A stretch of DNA of 64,000 nt from VRUE01 sp963725085 (GTDB taxonomy: Bacteria; Actinomycetota; Thermoleophilia; Solirubrobacterales; 70-9): positions 310,001 through 374,000 of the forward strand of contig CAVRXM010000005.1 in assembly GCA_963725085.1 (NCBI GenBank), written 5' to 3'. Shown piece by piece: positions 33,211-41,964 of this stretch. The notes under the pieces were generated by a model that saw only the letters and a program-made list of their open reading frames with translations, was not told where the DNA came from and ran no database searches. Within the stretch, counting starts at the first letter, position 1, and the number at the start of each line of letters is the position of its first letter. Made by a program: the position numbers and the translations under genes.

Positions 33211-33684
33211 ATGGCAGTCCACTGTCCCGAGTGCGGATTCGTCAACCCAGAGGGGGCGAACTACTGCCAGAAATGCGGCGCCTACCTCGGCGCCCCGAGC
33301 GAGGGCGGCGATGAGCCGACGACGATGACCTACACGGTCGACGACACCGGCGACATGCAGCCGATCGACATCGACCAGGTGCTCGAGAAGAGCGGCGCCG
33401 CGCTCGTGATCCGCAGCGGCGGCGGCCGCGCCGGTGAGAGCTTCACCGTCGACGAGGACCGGGTCAGCATCGGCCGCAGCCCCGACGCCGGCGTCTTCCT
33501 CGACGACGTCACCGTCTCCCGCAATCACGCGCTGCTGGTGCGCCGCCGCGACGGCCTCTACATCGACGACCTCGGCTCGCTCAACGGCACCTACGTCAAT
33601 CGGCGCCGGATCGAGTCACACCGCCTCGCCGACGGCGACGAGATCCAGGTCGGCAAGTACAAGCTGAGCTTCCTGGAGAAGTAG
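33211..33684 (+). CDS. Zinc-ribbon FHA-domain protein, GarA/OdhI-like
   Basis: 157 aa, intact. N-terminal zinc ribbon with C5xxC8 and C19xxC22, a linker containing TTMTYT (residues 37-42), then a C-terminal FHA domain (about 75-150) with GRS at 88-90, SRNH at 103-106 and NGTYVN at 125-130, the phosphothreonine-binding loops. Next to an FtsR-like gene it matches the GarA/OdhI-FtsR pair (Rv1827-Rv1828 type), where GarA controls 2-oxoglutarate metabolism when its N-terminal Thr is phosphorylated. The zinc ribbon is not part of classic GarA, and the ETTS motif is absent, so orthology is likely but not sure. Confidence 0.8.
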   Translation: MAVHCPECGFVNPEGANYCQKCGAYLGAPSEGGDEPTTMTYTVDDTGDMQPIDIDQVLEKSGAALVIRSGGGRAGESFTVDEDRVSIGRSPDAGVFLDDVTVSRNHALLVRRRDGLYIDDLGSLNGTYVNRRRIESHRLADGDEIQVGKYKLSFLEK

Positions 33685-34431
33685 ATGGCGACGGTCGACA
33701 AGACACCCCGCGCCCGCGGCTCCGCCAGCCGCCCCCGCAAGGCGCTCACGATCGGCGCCGTCTGCAAGATCCTCCAGGGCGAGTTCGACGACATCTCGAT
33801 CTCGAAGATCCGCTACCTCGAGGACCAGAAGCTGCTGAGCCCGCGCCGGACCGACGGCGGCTACCGCCTCTACAGCCAGTCCGACGTCGAACGGCTGCGC
33901 ACGATCCTCAGGCTCCAGCGAGACGAGTTCCTGCCGCTGCGGGTGATCCGCCAGGAGCTCGCGGCCGGGGGGGACCTCGAGTTCGCCGGCACCGCCGATC
34001 GCCATCCTGGAGGTGGCTCTGTTCGGCGGGCGATCCTCGTCAACACGTCGAGCGCCTACCTGACCCTCGACGAGCTGCTCGAGGAGACCGGGGCCCGTGC
34101 CGAGCTGGTGTCCGAACTCGAGAACTTCGGGATCGTCCAGCCGGATAAACGCGACGGCAGGACGGTCTACGACGAGACCGATCGCGAGGTCGTCCGCTCC
34201 GCCAACGAGCTCTCCAGGGTCGGGGTCGCCGCTCGCAACCTGCGCATTTTCCGCTCCTCGGCGGATCGCGAGGCGAACCTGCTCGAGACGCTGCTGGGGC
34301 CCTCGCTGCGCTCGCGCAACCCCGAGCGCCGCAAGGAGGCGCTCGAGAGCCTCGAGAGCCTCGCCGCCACGGTCAGCCATCTCAAGCACCTGCTCCTGGT
34401 CAGGGACCTGCGGCGGCTCACCGGGGACTGA
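33685..34431 (+). CDS. ftsR: MerR-family regulator, FtsR-like
   Basis: 248 aa, immediately after the FHA gene. N-terminal MerR winged helix: LTIGAVCKILQGEFDDISIS, KIRYLEDQKLLSPRRTDGGY, RLYSQSDVERLRTILRLQRD. The second half looks like a further winged-helix-type segment (YLTLDELLEETGARAELVSE) and a helical tail. In Corynebacterium and mycobacteria the homologue beside garA/odhI activates ftsZ, so a role in division is likely. The frame is open, though the segment near residue 105-115 (TADRHPGGGSV) is less conserved-looking. Confidence 0.82.
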   Translation: MATVDKTPRARGSASRPRKALTIGAVCKILQGEFDDISISKIRYLEDQKLLSPRRTDGGYRLYSQSDVERLRTILRLQRDEFLPLRVIRQELAAGGDLEFAGTADRHPGGGSVRRAILVNTSSAYLTLDELLEETGARAELVSELENFGIVQPDKRDGRTVYDETDREVVRSANELSRVGVAARNLRIFRSSADREANLLETLLGPSLRSRNPERRKEALESLESLAATVSHLKHLLLVRDLRRLTGD

Positions 34432-34442
34432 TCGACCGTCTA

Positions 34443-34907
34443 GTGCCCCGGGTCACCCGCCGCCGCCTTCTCTCCGCAGCCCCGGGTGAAGTCTGGGCGC
34501 TCGTCTCCGATCCCTACAGCATGCCCCGCTGGTGGCCGCGCACGAGCCGGGTCGAGAGCGTCGACGTCAAGCCCGGCGGCCGGCGGACGCAGTGGACGCA
34601 GGTCCTGGAGACGGCCGAAGGGCGCGGCGTCAGGGCCGACTACCGCTGCGTCAGCTCGGCCGAGGGCGAGCGCTACGCCTGGGAGCAGCAGCTCGAGGGA
34701 ACGCCGTTCGCCAAGCACCTCCACAGCTCGAAGGTCGAGGTCAGGCTCCGCGTCGAGGACGACGGCACCGAGGTCGCGCTCAGCTCCGAGCAGACCCTGC
34801 GCGGGCTCTCCCGACTCGGCTCGCCGATGATGCGCGGCGGCCAGGGCCGGATCCTCGAGCAGGCCCTCGACGGGCTCGAACGGGCCCTCGGGCCGGAGGA
34901 AGAGTGA
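34443..34907 (+). CDS. SRPBCC (START-like) family protein
   Basis: 154 aa from a GTG. The N-terminus PRVTRRRLLSAAPGEVWALV followed by SDPYSMPRWWP and a central VEVRLRVEDDGTEVALSSEQ is the polyketide-cyclase/dehydrase START-like fold: a helix-grip cavity for a hydrophobic ligand. No catalytic residues can be assigned. Its TGA overlaps the GTG of the AGPS-like oxidase, so the two may share a lipid-related role (inference). Confidence 0.75.
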   Translation: MPRVTRRRLLSAAPGEVWALVSDPYSMPRWWPRTSRVESVDVKPGGRRTQWTQVLETAEGRGVRADYRCVSSAEGERYAWEQQLEGTPFAKHLHSSKVEVRLRVEDDGTEVALSSEQTLRGLSRLGSPMMRGGQGRILEQALDGLERALGPEEE

Positions 34908-36538
34908 CCCCGGCACCGCGGCGCGACACGAAGTGGTGGGGCTGGGGCGACCCGACCGTAAACCCCGAGCTCGACGCCGAGGCGCGCGCGATGCTCGAGG
35001 AGTGGGTCGGCGAGCTCGAGCCGGTCCCCCTCGCGGCGACGATCGATGACTTCGAGCTGCCCGACGCCGAGTCCCTGCCTCAGGCCTTGATCGACGCGGT
35101 CGGACCCGACCGCGTCTTCAACTCGAATGAGGACCGGCTCCGCCACTCGACGGGGCGCGGTTACCCCGACCTCGCGCGGCTACGGCGCGGCAGCCTCGAC
35201 GCCGCCCCGGACGCGGTTCTGCTGCCGGTCGACGCCGACGCGGTCGCGCGGGTAGTAGAGGTCTGCACGGAGGAGGGCGTTGCGGTCGTCCCGTTCGGCG
35301 GCGGCTCGAGCGTGGTCGGCGGTGTCGAGCCGGTCCGCGGCGCCCACTCCCGGCTCGTCTCCCTCGACCTCGGCGAGCTCCGCGGCGTCGAGATCGACCG
35401 CCGCTCGCTGACCGCTCGTCTCGGCGCCGGCCTGCGCGGGCCGGAGGCGGAGGCCGCCCTCGGGGCGGAGGGCCTGACCCTCGGCCACTTTCCGCAGTCA
35501 TTCCAGTACGCGACGATCGGCGGCTTCGCCGCGACCCGCTCGGCCGGGCAGGCCTCGAGCGGGTACGGCCGTTTCGACGCGCTGGTCAGCGCGGTCCGGC
35601 TGCTTGCGCCGGCGGGGGAGATGCACACGGTCGAGACTCCGCATTCCGCGGCCGGGCCCGCGCTGCGCGAGCTCGTGATCGGCTCCGAGGGGGTCCTCGG
35701 CGTGATTCCGGAGGTCACCGTCAGAGTTCGCCCGGCGCCGAAGATCCGACGCTTTGAGGCCTGGATCGCGGAGAGCTTCGAGGCCGGTGCCGAGATCGTC
35801 CGGGCGATGGCGCAGGGCCCGGGGCTGCCGGACGTGATCCGCGTCTCCGACGAGGAGGAGACCCGCGTCTCACTCGCCCTGTCGGGGCCCCGCGGGGTGG
35901 CCGGGCGGGTCCTCGACGGCTACCTTGGCCTGCGCGGGCGCCGCGGCGGCTGCCTGATCGTCGTCGGAATCGACGGTGACGAGGAGTCGGTGGCGCGCCG
36001 GCGGGCGCTCGCGGTGCGAGCGCTACGGGCGGGCGGCGCCGCGTACCTCGGCCAGGCTGGCGGGCGCAGCTGGGACCGGGGCCGATTCGAGGGCCCCTAC
36101 CTCCGCGACACGCTGATGGGGATGGGGGCGATCGTCGAGACCCTCGAGACCTCCCACACCTGGTCCCGACTGGGCGAGCTCCATCGCGCCGTCGCGGACG
36201 CAATCCGCGGCGCGCTCTCGGCCGAGGGGACCCCGGGCCTCGCCTTCTGCCATCTATCGCACGCCTACCCGGACGGGGCCTCGCTCTACTTCACGTTCGT
36301 CGCCCGCGCCCGCCACGGAGCTGTGCTCGAGCAGTGGGGGGCGGTGAAGCGCGCGGCGTCGGAGGCGATCGTCGCAGCGGGGGGGACGATCACCCACCAT
36401 CACGCGATCGGCCGCGACCACCTCCCCTACATGCAGGCCGAGGTGGGAAGCGTCGGGATCGAGGCGCTGCGGGCGGTCAAGGACCAGCTCGACCCGGCCG
36501 GGATCATGAACCCCGGCAAGCTGATCCCCTGGGCCTAG
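34904..36538 (+). CDS. FAD-binding oxidase, alkyl-DHAP synthase-like
   Basis: 544 aa from a GTG overlapping the SRPBCC gene. It opens RRDTKWWGWGD, typical of AGPS-type proteins, then LRHSTGRGYPDL and the FAD-binding PFGGGSSVVGGVEP, PQSFQYATIGGFAATRSAGQ (PCMH fold), and a C-terminal cap with ITHHHAIGRDHLPYMQAEVG. The HHH stretch matches the active-site region of alkyldihydroxyacetonephosphate synthase; bacterial homologues are often annotated so without proof of ether-lipid synthesis. A D-lactate or glycolate dehydrogenase role is the main alternative. Frame intact. Confidence 0.85.
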   Translation: MTPAPRRDTKWWGWGDPTVNPELDAEARAMLEEWVGELEPVPLAATIDDFELPDAESLPQALIDAVGPDRVFNSNEDRLRHSTGRGYPDLARLRRGSLDAAPDAVLLPVDADAVARVVEVCTEEGVAVVPFGGGSSVVGGVEPVRGAHSRLVSLDLGELRGVEIDRRSLTARLGAGLRGPEAEAALGAEGLTLGHFPQSFQYATIGGFAATRSAGQASSGYGRFDALVSAVRLLAPAGEMHTVETPHSAAGPALRELVIGSEGVLGVIPEVTVRVRPAPKIRRFEAWIAESFEAGAEIVRAMAQGPGLPDVIRVSDEEETRVSLALSGPRGVAGRVLDGYLGLRGRRGGCLIVVGIDGDEESVARRRALAVRALRAGGAAYLGQAGGRSWDRGRFEGPYLRDTLMGMGAIVETLETSHTWSRLGELHRAVADAIRGALSAEGTPGLAFCHLSHAYPDGASLYFTFVARARHGAVLEQWGAVKRAASEAIVAAGGTITHHHAIGRDHLPYMQAEVGSVGIEALRAVKDQLDPAGIMNPGKLIPWA

Positions 36539-37546
36539 CTTTCTTCGTTCGGCGTTTTCGATGACCGGCCCGGTCACCGGCCCGCGGAGAACGTCGGTTC
36601 CCTTGAACTGCGGCGTCTTCTTCTGCTTCTGGGCTTCGCCGACGGCGACCCTGAGTTCGCCGTTGGCGACGAGCGACACTTCCATTTCGTCGAAGCCGCT
36701 GGCCAGCAACCCGAGAGCGGTCGCCGGGACCTGGAACTGGCCGCTGATCGTCCCCGGTTTCCCGACGTTGGTCGCCGCGATCGGGATCCGTTCCTGAGGC
36801 GAGCGGGCGAGCGAGATCGCGTAGGAGCTTCCGCTCGGCGACGGGGCGAGGCCTTTGGCGGCGACGACCAGCAGCACCTGGGATTTGAGCCTGCCGAAGA
36901 TCGCCCGGCCTTCGGCTTCGCTCCCGTCGACCGCCTTGAGCACCGCCTGCGTCGGGACCTTCGAGCTCGAGGTCGGGTTCACGGCAGTCGCCGTCGTTTC
37001 GGAGCCACCCGAGTTGCTGTCGCCGCCACCGCCGATATCGATCGCCCCGGTCGCGAACAGGACCAGCAGCACCAGAATCAGCGCGCAGCCGCCGACCTGA
37101 GCCAGCAGGCGCCTGTTCCCGAGCAGGGACGTGCCTGAGCCCGGCCTTTTGGGCTTTGCGGGCTCGACCGGCTCGGTCCGCGGCGGCTCCGGCGGCGGCT
37201 CCGGCTCGACCTTCTGAGGCCGGGGAGCGGCGGCAGGCTGCTCATCGCCACCCTCGAGCTCGGTGAGCGCGTCCCGAACCCTGTCGCGAACCTCGTTCAC
37301 GCTCAGCCCCATCAGGGCGCCGATGTCCTCGTAGCCCTCCTCGCGCTGGGCGAGCAGCCGAAGCATCGCCCTCTGGTCCTTGCTGCCGGGATCCGGGCCG
37401 TGACCCTCGAGCTCGGCGAGCGCGTCCCGAACCCTGGCGCGAACCTCGTTCACGCTCAGCCCCATCAGGGCGCCGATGTCCTCGTAGCCCTCCTCGCGCT
37501 GGGCGAGCAGCCGAAGCATCGCTCTCTGGTCCTCACTGAGCCCCAC
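36535..37546 (-). CDS. Membrane-tethered protein with two tandem HTH repeats
   Basis: Two nearly identical 51-residue repeats at 5-50 and 56-100 (DQRAMLRLLAQREEGYEDIG, ALMGLSVNEVRARVRDALAE) look like sigma-70 region 4-type helix-turn-helix units. A Pro/Glu-rich linker (101-135), one transmembrane helix (147-168, GGCALILVLLVLFATG) and an outer domain of about 150 residues rich in Ser/Thr/Gly follow. The protein is thus a candidate one-component membrane transcription factor or anti-sigma-like sensor. The frame continues antisense into the FAD gene; a one-base-type shift before its 3' end would give a stop at 36535, which is favoured. 3' end uncertain. Confidence 0.7.
37252..37533 (-). repeat. 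Tandem duplication, period 153 bp
   Basis: Two copies of about 129 bp (37252-37380 and 37405-37533) at a 153-bp period, differing at only a few positions, for example CTGTCGCG versus CTGGCGCG and CGCCCTCTGG versus CGCTCTCTGG. They encode the two HTH repeats of the membrane-tethered protein. High nucleotide identity in synonymous sites points to a recent duplication. Confidence 0.85.
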
Positions 37547-37585
37547 GGACCCGGAAGCCTACCCGCCGGATAGGGTCCAGAGCCG

Positions 37586-37993
37586 ATGTCGGAAGACCTT
37601 CCCGAGACCTTAGGATTCGCCGAACTGGTCGGCATCGAGTGGCTCGACGACGACCCCGACCATGCCCGGGCGAGGGTCGACCTCCGCGCCGAGCTGCTGC
37701 AGCCGTTCGGCCTCCTGCACGGCGGCGTCCTCCTGACGCTCGTCGAGAGCGTCTGCTCGCGATCGACGGCGCTCGCGGTACTCGACGGGGGGATGGCGGC
37801 GATGGGCCAGTCGATCAACCTCAACTTCGTCCGCCCGGTCCTCGAGGGCTCGGCCGAGGTGCGGGCGCGGGCCCGCCACCGCGGCCGATCGACATGGGTC
37901 TGGGAGGCGGAGGTCGTCGACCGCGAGGACCGCGCCTGCGCGCTGGCGCAGATGACGGTCGCGGTCAGGCCTATCCGCCGAAGCGATTCGTGA
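37586..37993 (+). CDS. PaaI-type hotdog thioesterase
   Basis: 135 aa, intact. Hotdog-fold thioesterase acting on acyl- or aryl-CoA: LVGIEWLDDDPDHARARVDL, the conserved LLHGGVLLTLVESVCS (HGG with the catalytic acid in the following helix), and INLNFVRPVLEGS. Substrate unknown. Convergent with nadE: the two coding ends overlap by 23 bases. The divergent neighbour is the HTH membrane protein, about 40 bases away. Confidence 0.85.
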   Translation: MSEDLPETLGFAELVGIEWLDDDPDHARARVDLRAELLQPFGLLHGGVLLTLVESVCSRSTALAVLDGGMAAMGQSINLNFVRPVLEGSAEVRARARHRGRSTWVWEAEVVDREDRACALAQMTVAVRPIRRSDS

Positions 37994-39641
37994 TCGGCAG
38001 CCGGCGGTCGCGGCCGAACGCCTTCGGGGTGATCCTGATCCCCGGCGCCGCCTGACGGCGCTTGTACTCGGAGTGGTCGACCATCCGCACGACTTCATCG
38101 ACCACCTCCGCCGGCAGCCCGGCCTCGATCATCTGCTCGCGGCCCTGGTCGCGCTCGACGTAGGCCTCGAGAATCCGGTCGAGGAGGTCGTAGGCGGGCA
38201 GCGAGTCGGAGTCGAGCTGGTCGGGGCGGAGCTCGGCCGATGGCTCCCGGTCGATGACCGATGCCGGGACCAGGTCACGCCCCGCCTCGGCGTTGCGATG
38301 TCGCACGAGCTCATAGACCAGGGTCTTCGGGACGTCCTTGATGACCGCGAAGCCCCCGGCCATGTCGCCGTAGAGGGTCGCGTAGCCGACCGACATCTCG
38401 CTCTTGTTGCCAGTCGTCAGCACGAGCCAGCCGTGCTTGTTGGAGAGCGCCATCATGATGTTGCCGCGGATCCTGGCCTGGATGTTCTCGGCCGCGAGGT
38501 CGGGCTCGGAGGCGCGGGTCGGGTCGCGGGGGAGGGGCTCGGGATCGGCGCTGTCGCCTCCCGCGCTCCCGAAGGCGGCGGCGAGGGCGCCCTCGTAGGA
38601 GGACATCGTCGTCTCGATCGGAATCTCGATCAGCTCGGCGCCGGTATTGGCGGCGATCGCGCGCGCGTCCGCCTGGGTCTCCGGGCTCGAGTGGGGGGAG
38701 GGCATGACGACGCAGCTGACGTTCTCGGGCCCGAGCGCGTCCGCGGCCAGAAGCGCGACCAGAGCCGAGTCGATCCCGCCTGAGAGGGCGACGCCGACGT
38801 GGCGGAAGCCGTTCTTGCCGACGTAGTCGCGGAGACCCAGCACCAGGGCCGCATAGACCTCGGCAAGGTCCTCGAGCGGCTCGCGGAGCGAACCCGCCGC
38901 GGTGGCCGGCACCTCGCAGAAGAGGAGCTCCTCCTCGAACTGAGCGGCGCGCGCGAGCACATCCCCGGAGGGACCGACGACGAAGCTGTGGCCGTCGAAG
39001 ACGAGCTCGTCCTGGCCGCCGACCAGGTTGCAGAACGCGAGATGGGCGCCGTAGGCGACTGCCCGGTCGGCGAACATCGCTTCCCGCTCACGGCCCTTGC
39101 CGCGGTGGTACGGGGAGCCGGACGGGTTGGCGATAAGCGTCGCCCCTTCCTCCGCCTCGACCGAGGCGGGGCGCCCCTCGACCCAGACGTCCTCGCAGAT
39201 CGTCAGGCCGACACCGACCCCGGCGACCTCGATCGTCATCGGATCGTCCCGGGGGGCGAAGTAGCGCTGCTCGTCGAAGACCGCGTAATTGGGCAGGCGG
39301 CTCTTGCGATAGACGGCGCGGACGCCGCCGTCCGCCAGCACGGCCAGCGAGTTGTGGGCGTGGCGATACTCGTCCTCGCCCGGGGCGGGCTCCGCATATC
39401 CGACAAGGGCGGTGATTCCCGACACCGACTTCGCCAGCTCCTGCACGGCGCGGCTGCCGGCCTCGACGAAGTGGCGCTTCAGGTAGAGGTCCTCGGCCGG
39501 ATAGCCGGGTATCGAGAGCTCGGGGAAGATGACGAGGTCGGCGTCGCCCTCGCGCGCCCGCGCGATCCACTCCCCGACCTTCGCGGCGTTGCCGTCGATG
39601 TCCCCGACGGTGGGGTCGATCTGGGCGAGCGCGATGCGCAC
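37971..39641 (-). CDS. nadE: Glutamine-hydrolysing NAD+ synthetase
   Basis: Final amidation of NaAD to NAD+. 556 aa with a GTG start. N-terminal nitrilase-type glutaminase: Glu in VIFPELSIPGYP, Lys in VYRKSRLPNY, Cys in GLTICEDVW. C-terminal synthetase: ALSGGIDSALVA (ATP pyrophosphatase loop), NIQARIRGNIMMALSN, LTTGNKSEMSVGYATLYGDM. Frame intact. It is the second gene of a minus-strand pair behind the WS/DGAT gene's end, which abuts it. Confidence 0.96.
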   Translation of the reverse strand: MRIALAQIDPTVGDIDGNAAKVGEWIARAREGDADLVIFPELSIPGYPAEDLYLKRHFVEAGSRAVQELAKSVSGITALVGYAEPAPGEDEYRHAHNSLAVLADGGVRAVYRKSRLPNYAVFDEQRYFAPRDDPMTIEVAGVGVGLTICEDVWVEGRPASVEAEEGATLIANPSGSPYHRGKGREREAMFADRAVAYGAHLAFCNLVGGQDELVFDGHSFVVGPSGDVLARAAQFEEELLFCEVPATAAGSLREPLEDLAEVYAALVLGLRDYVGKNGFRHVGVALSGGIDSALVALLAADALGPENVSCVVMPSPHSSPETQADARAIAANTGAELIEIPIETTMSSYEGALAAAFGSAGGDSADPEPLPRDPTRASEPDLAAENIQARIRGNIMMALSNKHGWLVLTTGNKSEMSVGYATLYGDMAGGFAVIKDVPKTLVYELVRHRNAEAGRDLVPASVIDREPSAELRPDQLDSDSLPAYDLLDRILEAYVERDQGREQMIEAGLPAEVVDEVVRMVDHSEYKRRQAAPGIRITPKAFGRDRRLPITNRFGG

Positions 39642-41081
39642 CTAATTGACGGGAACGGCGCCGTTACGCGTTCGCGTGCGCCTGCCTGCGGAGTCGGTGG
39701 CCTCGGGGGCCCCTGGAGCGGTGTCGATTATTTCCGCGATCGCCCCCTCGAGGTCGAGGCCGAAGCTGTCGAGGTCGGCCATCGCGTCGTAGTCGCCGAC
39801 GAGCCCGAAGTCGATGCACCCGTCGTAGGACATGATCCCGACGCAGAGCGCCTGGCGGCGGGCGAGCGGCACCAGCGGGAAGATCGACTCCATCCTCCGC
39901 CCGAGGACGTAGAGCGGGAACTGCGGCCCGGGGACGTTGGTGACGACGAGGTTGAAGAAGCGCTGCGCCGGCTGCAGGCGCGCCGCCTGCGAGGCGATCG
40001 TCGGCGGGGCGAAGTCGGTCAGTTTGGTCAGCAGCTCGGCCCCGACCGCCTGGCCCGAGCCCTTCAGGTCTCCCATCGTCTCGCTGATCAGGTGCAGCCG
40101 CTCGACCGGGTCCTCGCACCAGACCGGGAGCGGCGCCATCATCGCCGAGACCCGGTTGCCGAGGGCTCCGTGCTCCTCGGCGGCTCGGATGCTGACCGGG
40201 ACCATCGCCCGCAGCTCGAGCTCGTCCGTCTCGTGACCGCGCGCCCGCAGGTAGTTGCCGAGGGCCCCGGTGACGACCGAGAGCACGACGTCGTTGACGG
40301 TTGCGCCGTGGGTGTTCTTGACCCGCTTGAAATCGGCGAGGTCGGCGCGGACGAATGCGAGGCGCCGGTGGGGCCCGATCTCGACGTTGAACGGGGTGCT
40401 CGACGCCGACATCCCGGCCTCGAGCATCTTCCCGGTGGCGCCGATCCCGCGCAGCACCTGCCGCGGCCCGCGCAGGGTGGCGCGGACACCGCGAACGATC
40501 TCCTGCGGGCTGGTGAGGCGCTCGCGGATCGCCCCGCCGAGCAGGTCGAGGTCGGTCGGCTCCGGCCGCGGCGCCCATTTCGGCGGCCGCAGCGGCGGTG
40601 GCGGCGGGTCCGGCTCGAGGTCGAACAGGACAGTCGTGATGTCGACGCCGGAGACGCCGTCGACGAGCGCGTGGTGGCTCTTGCCGACGATCGCGAAGCG
40701 GTCGCCCTCGAGGCCCTCGACCAGCCACAGCTCCCAGAGGGGCTTCGAGCGGTCGAGCTGCTGGGAGAAGATCCGCGAGGCGAGGTTGCGCAGCTGCTCC
40801 TCGGATCCGGGGGCCGGGAGGGCGGTCTGGCGGACGTGGTACTCGAGGTTGAGATGGGGGTCGTCGACCCAGACCGGCCGCCCCTGGCCGAAGGGCACGA
40901 AACGGAGCTTCTGGCGGAAGCGCGGGACGAGGTGGAGGCGCGACTCGATGTGGTCGCGGAACTCTTCGTGGCTCGGCGGCGAGCCGTCGAAGATGATCAC
41001 CGAGGCGACGTGCATATGGGCGCCGCCTCGCTCCATGTGGAGAAATGCCGTATCGAGTCCAGTGAGGCGATCGGAGCTCAC
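39642..41081 (-). CDS. Wax ester synthase/diacylglycerol acyltransferase (WS/DGAT)
   Basis: Makes triacylglycerol or wax esters from acyl-CoA at the membrane. 479 aa from a GTG (VSSDRLTGLDTAFLHMERGG); a longer frame exists upstream but its extra N-terminus is non-conserved. The catalytic motif HHALVDG is at residues 136-142. Other blocks: PLWELWLVEGL, NDVVLSVVTGALG, VPVSIRAA, TNVPGPQFPLYVLG. Storage lipid formation is typical of actinobacteria. The stop codon touches the nadE start; nadE lies downstream only in the sense that this gene lies 5' of nothing else here. Read order on the minus strand is this gene before the window's nadE? No: this gene is transcribed from 41081 down to 39642 and then nadE begins. 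Confidence 0.92.
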   Translation of the reverse strand: MSSDRLTGLDTAFLHMERGGAHMHVASVIIFDGSPPSHEEFRDHIESRLHLVPRFRQKLRFVPFGQGRPVWVDDPHLNLEYHVRQTALPAPGSEEQLRNLASRIFSQQLDRSKPLWELWLVEGLEGDRFAIVGKSHHALVDGVSGVDITTVLFDLEPDPPPPPLRPPKWAPRPEPTDLDLLGGAIRERLTSPQEIVRGVRATLRGPRQVLRGIGATGKMLEAGMSASSTPFNVEIGPHRRLAFVRADLADFKRVKNTHGATVNDVVLSVVTGALGNYLRARGHETDELELRAMVPVSIRAAEEHGALGNRVSAMMAPLPVWCEDPVERLHLISETMGDLKGSGQAVGAELLTKLTDFAPPTIASQAARLQPAQRFFNLVVTNVPGPQFPLYVLGRRMESIFPLVPLARRQALCVGIMSYDGCIDFGLVGDYDAMADLDSFGLDLEGAIAEIIDTAPGAPEATDSAGRRTRTRNGAVPVN

Positions 41082-41310
41082 GCCCTCATCTTCGCACACG
41101 CAGTGCGGCTCCAGTAATGGCCGTGGCTTTGGCTCCACAGAGCCGTTTGCGGCCCTCCGTGCGCGTTGTCGCACTGTGACGGCCCTCACCCCCGCGGCCG
41201 GCCCGCGTCCCTACGGTGCCCCGTCCACCAAGCAATCCATCTGCCGGGTTTCACCGCGGGCCGATCGTCGGCCCGCCGCGTAGGCAGACGAGAAAGCGGG
41301 GACTCCTCCA
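41082..41310. promoter_or_regulatory. Divergent intergenic region with hairpin
   Basis: 229 bases between WS/DGAT (minus) and the RlpA-like gene (plus). It holds a perfect 9-bp inverted repeat GCGGGCCGA-TCG-TCGGCCCGC at 41256-41276, in the leader of the RlpA-like gene, about 35 bases before its ATG. No convincing -10/-35 pair was found. The hairpin could be an RNA structure governing the downstream gene or an operator. Confidence 0.4.
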
Positions 41311-41960
41311 ATGCGACACCTCTTGCCGATGACGCTGCTCGCCGCCGTGCTGGTCGCCAGCCCGGCCGCAGCCCTTTCAAAGAAAGGGGCCGATCGGCAC
41401 CACCGGCGCGTCGGATCCCATGTCTCACTCCACGTCTCGAGCCACCAGGTGCGTCGGCGAGAGGCGGATCGTCCTGCGCGGCCGGGTGCGCCCGCGCGGG
41501 CTCGCACCGGGTCAAGGTCGTCGTCCGCGGGCCGCGCGGCGAGGTACTCGGCGCCGGGCGGAGCTCGCACCGCGGTGCCTTTGCGGTGCGCTGGCGGCCA
41601 CGGCGCCTCGGCACCTACCGGGTGCGGGCCTACGGCCTCCACGACCGCAGGGTCCGCGGCTCGGCGAGCCCGGCGCGGCGGGTGACCGCCTACCGTTACG
41701 CCAACGCCTCCTACTACGGACCGGGCCTCTATGGGAACGGGATGGCCTGCGGCGGCACCCTGCTGCCGGGCACGCTCGGCGTCGCCCACAAGACGCTGCC
41801 CTGCGGAACGATGGTGACGCTCCGCTACCACGGCCACACCGTCACCGTCCCGGTCGTCGACCGCGGGCCCTATGTTGCCGGCCGCGATTTCGACCTGACG
41901 ACGGCGACCCGCGACCGGCTCCACTTCCCCGGTGTCGGGACGGTCCTCTCCAGCCGCTAG
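41311..41960 (+). CDS. RlpA-like secreted protein (two frameshifts)
   Basis: Signal peptide MRHLLPMTLLAAVLVASPAA. After two extra bases (near 41425 and 41515) the pieces join into a basic beta-rich middle region (CVGERRIVLRGRVRP, VKVVVRGPRGEVLGAGR) and a C-terminal double-psi beta-barrel of the RlpA type: ASYYGPGLYGNGMACGG, TLPCGTMVTLRY, VPVVDRGPYVAGRDFDLT. The catalytic Asp of lytic transglycosylase RlpA corresponds to VDRGPY. Probably acts on peptidoglycan outside the cell. About 215 aa. Confidence 0.85.
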
Positions 41961-41964
41961 GCGC

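Noticed and set aside
34532..34903. Upstream start for the AGPS-like oxidase inside the SRPBCC gene
   Set aside because: The extra residues are an out-of-frame Arg-rich shadow; the GTG overlapping the SRPBCC stop is the operon-style start.
36254..36534. Extension of the HTH membrane protein by about 95 residues antisense to the FAD oxidase gene
   Set aside because: The extra part is low-complexity and exactly opposite conserved oxidase codons; a stop at 36535 in a neighbouring frame fits better.
41256..41310. Leader of the RlpA-like gene looked like a ydaO-type c-di-AMP riboswitch (GGCAGACGAG and GCGGGGACTCC)
   Set aside because: The motif that should open the riboswitch lies only a few bases before the ATG, leaving no room for the remaining 100 or so bases; the following sequence is clearly signal-peptide coding.
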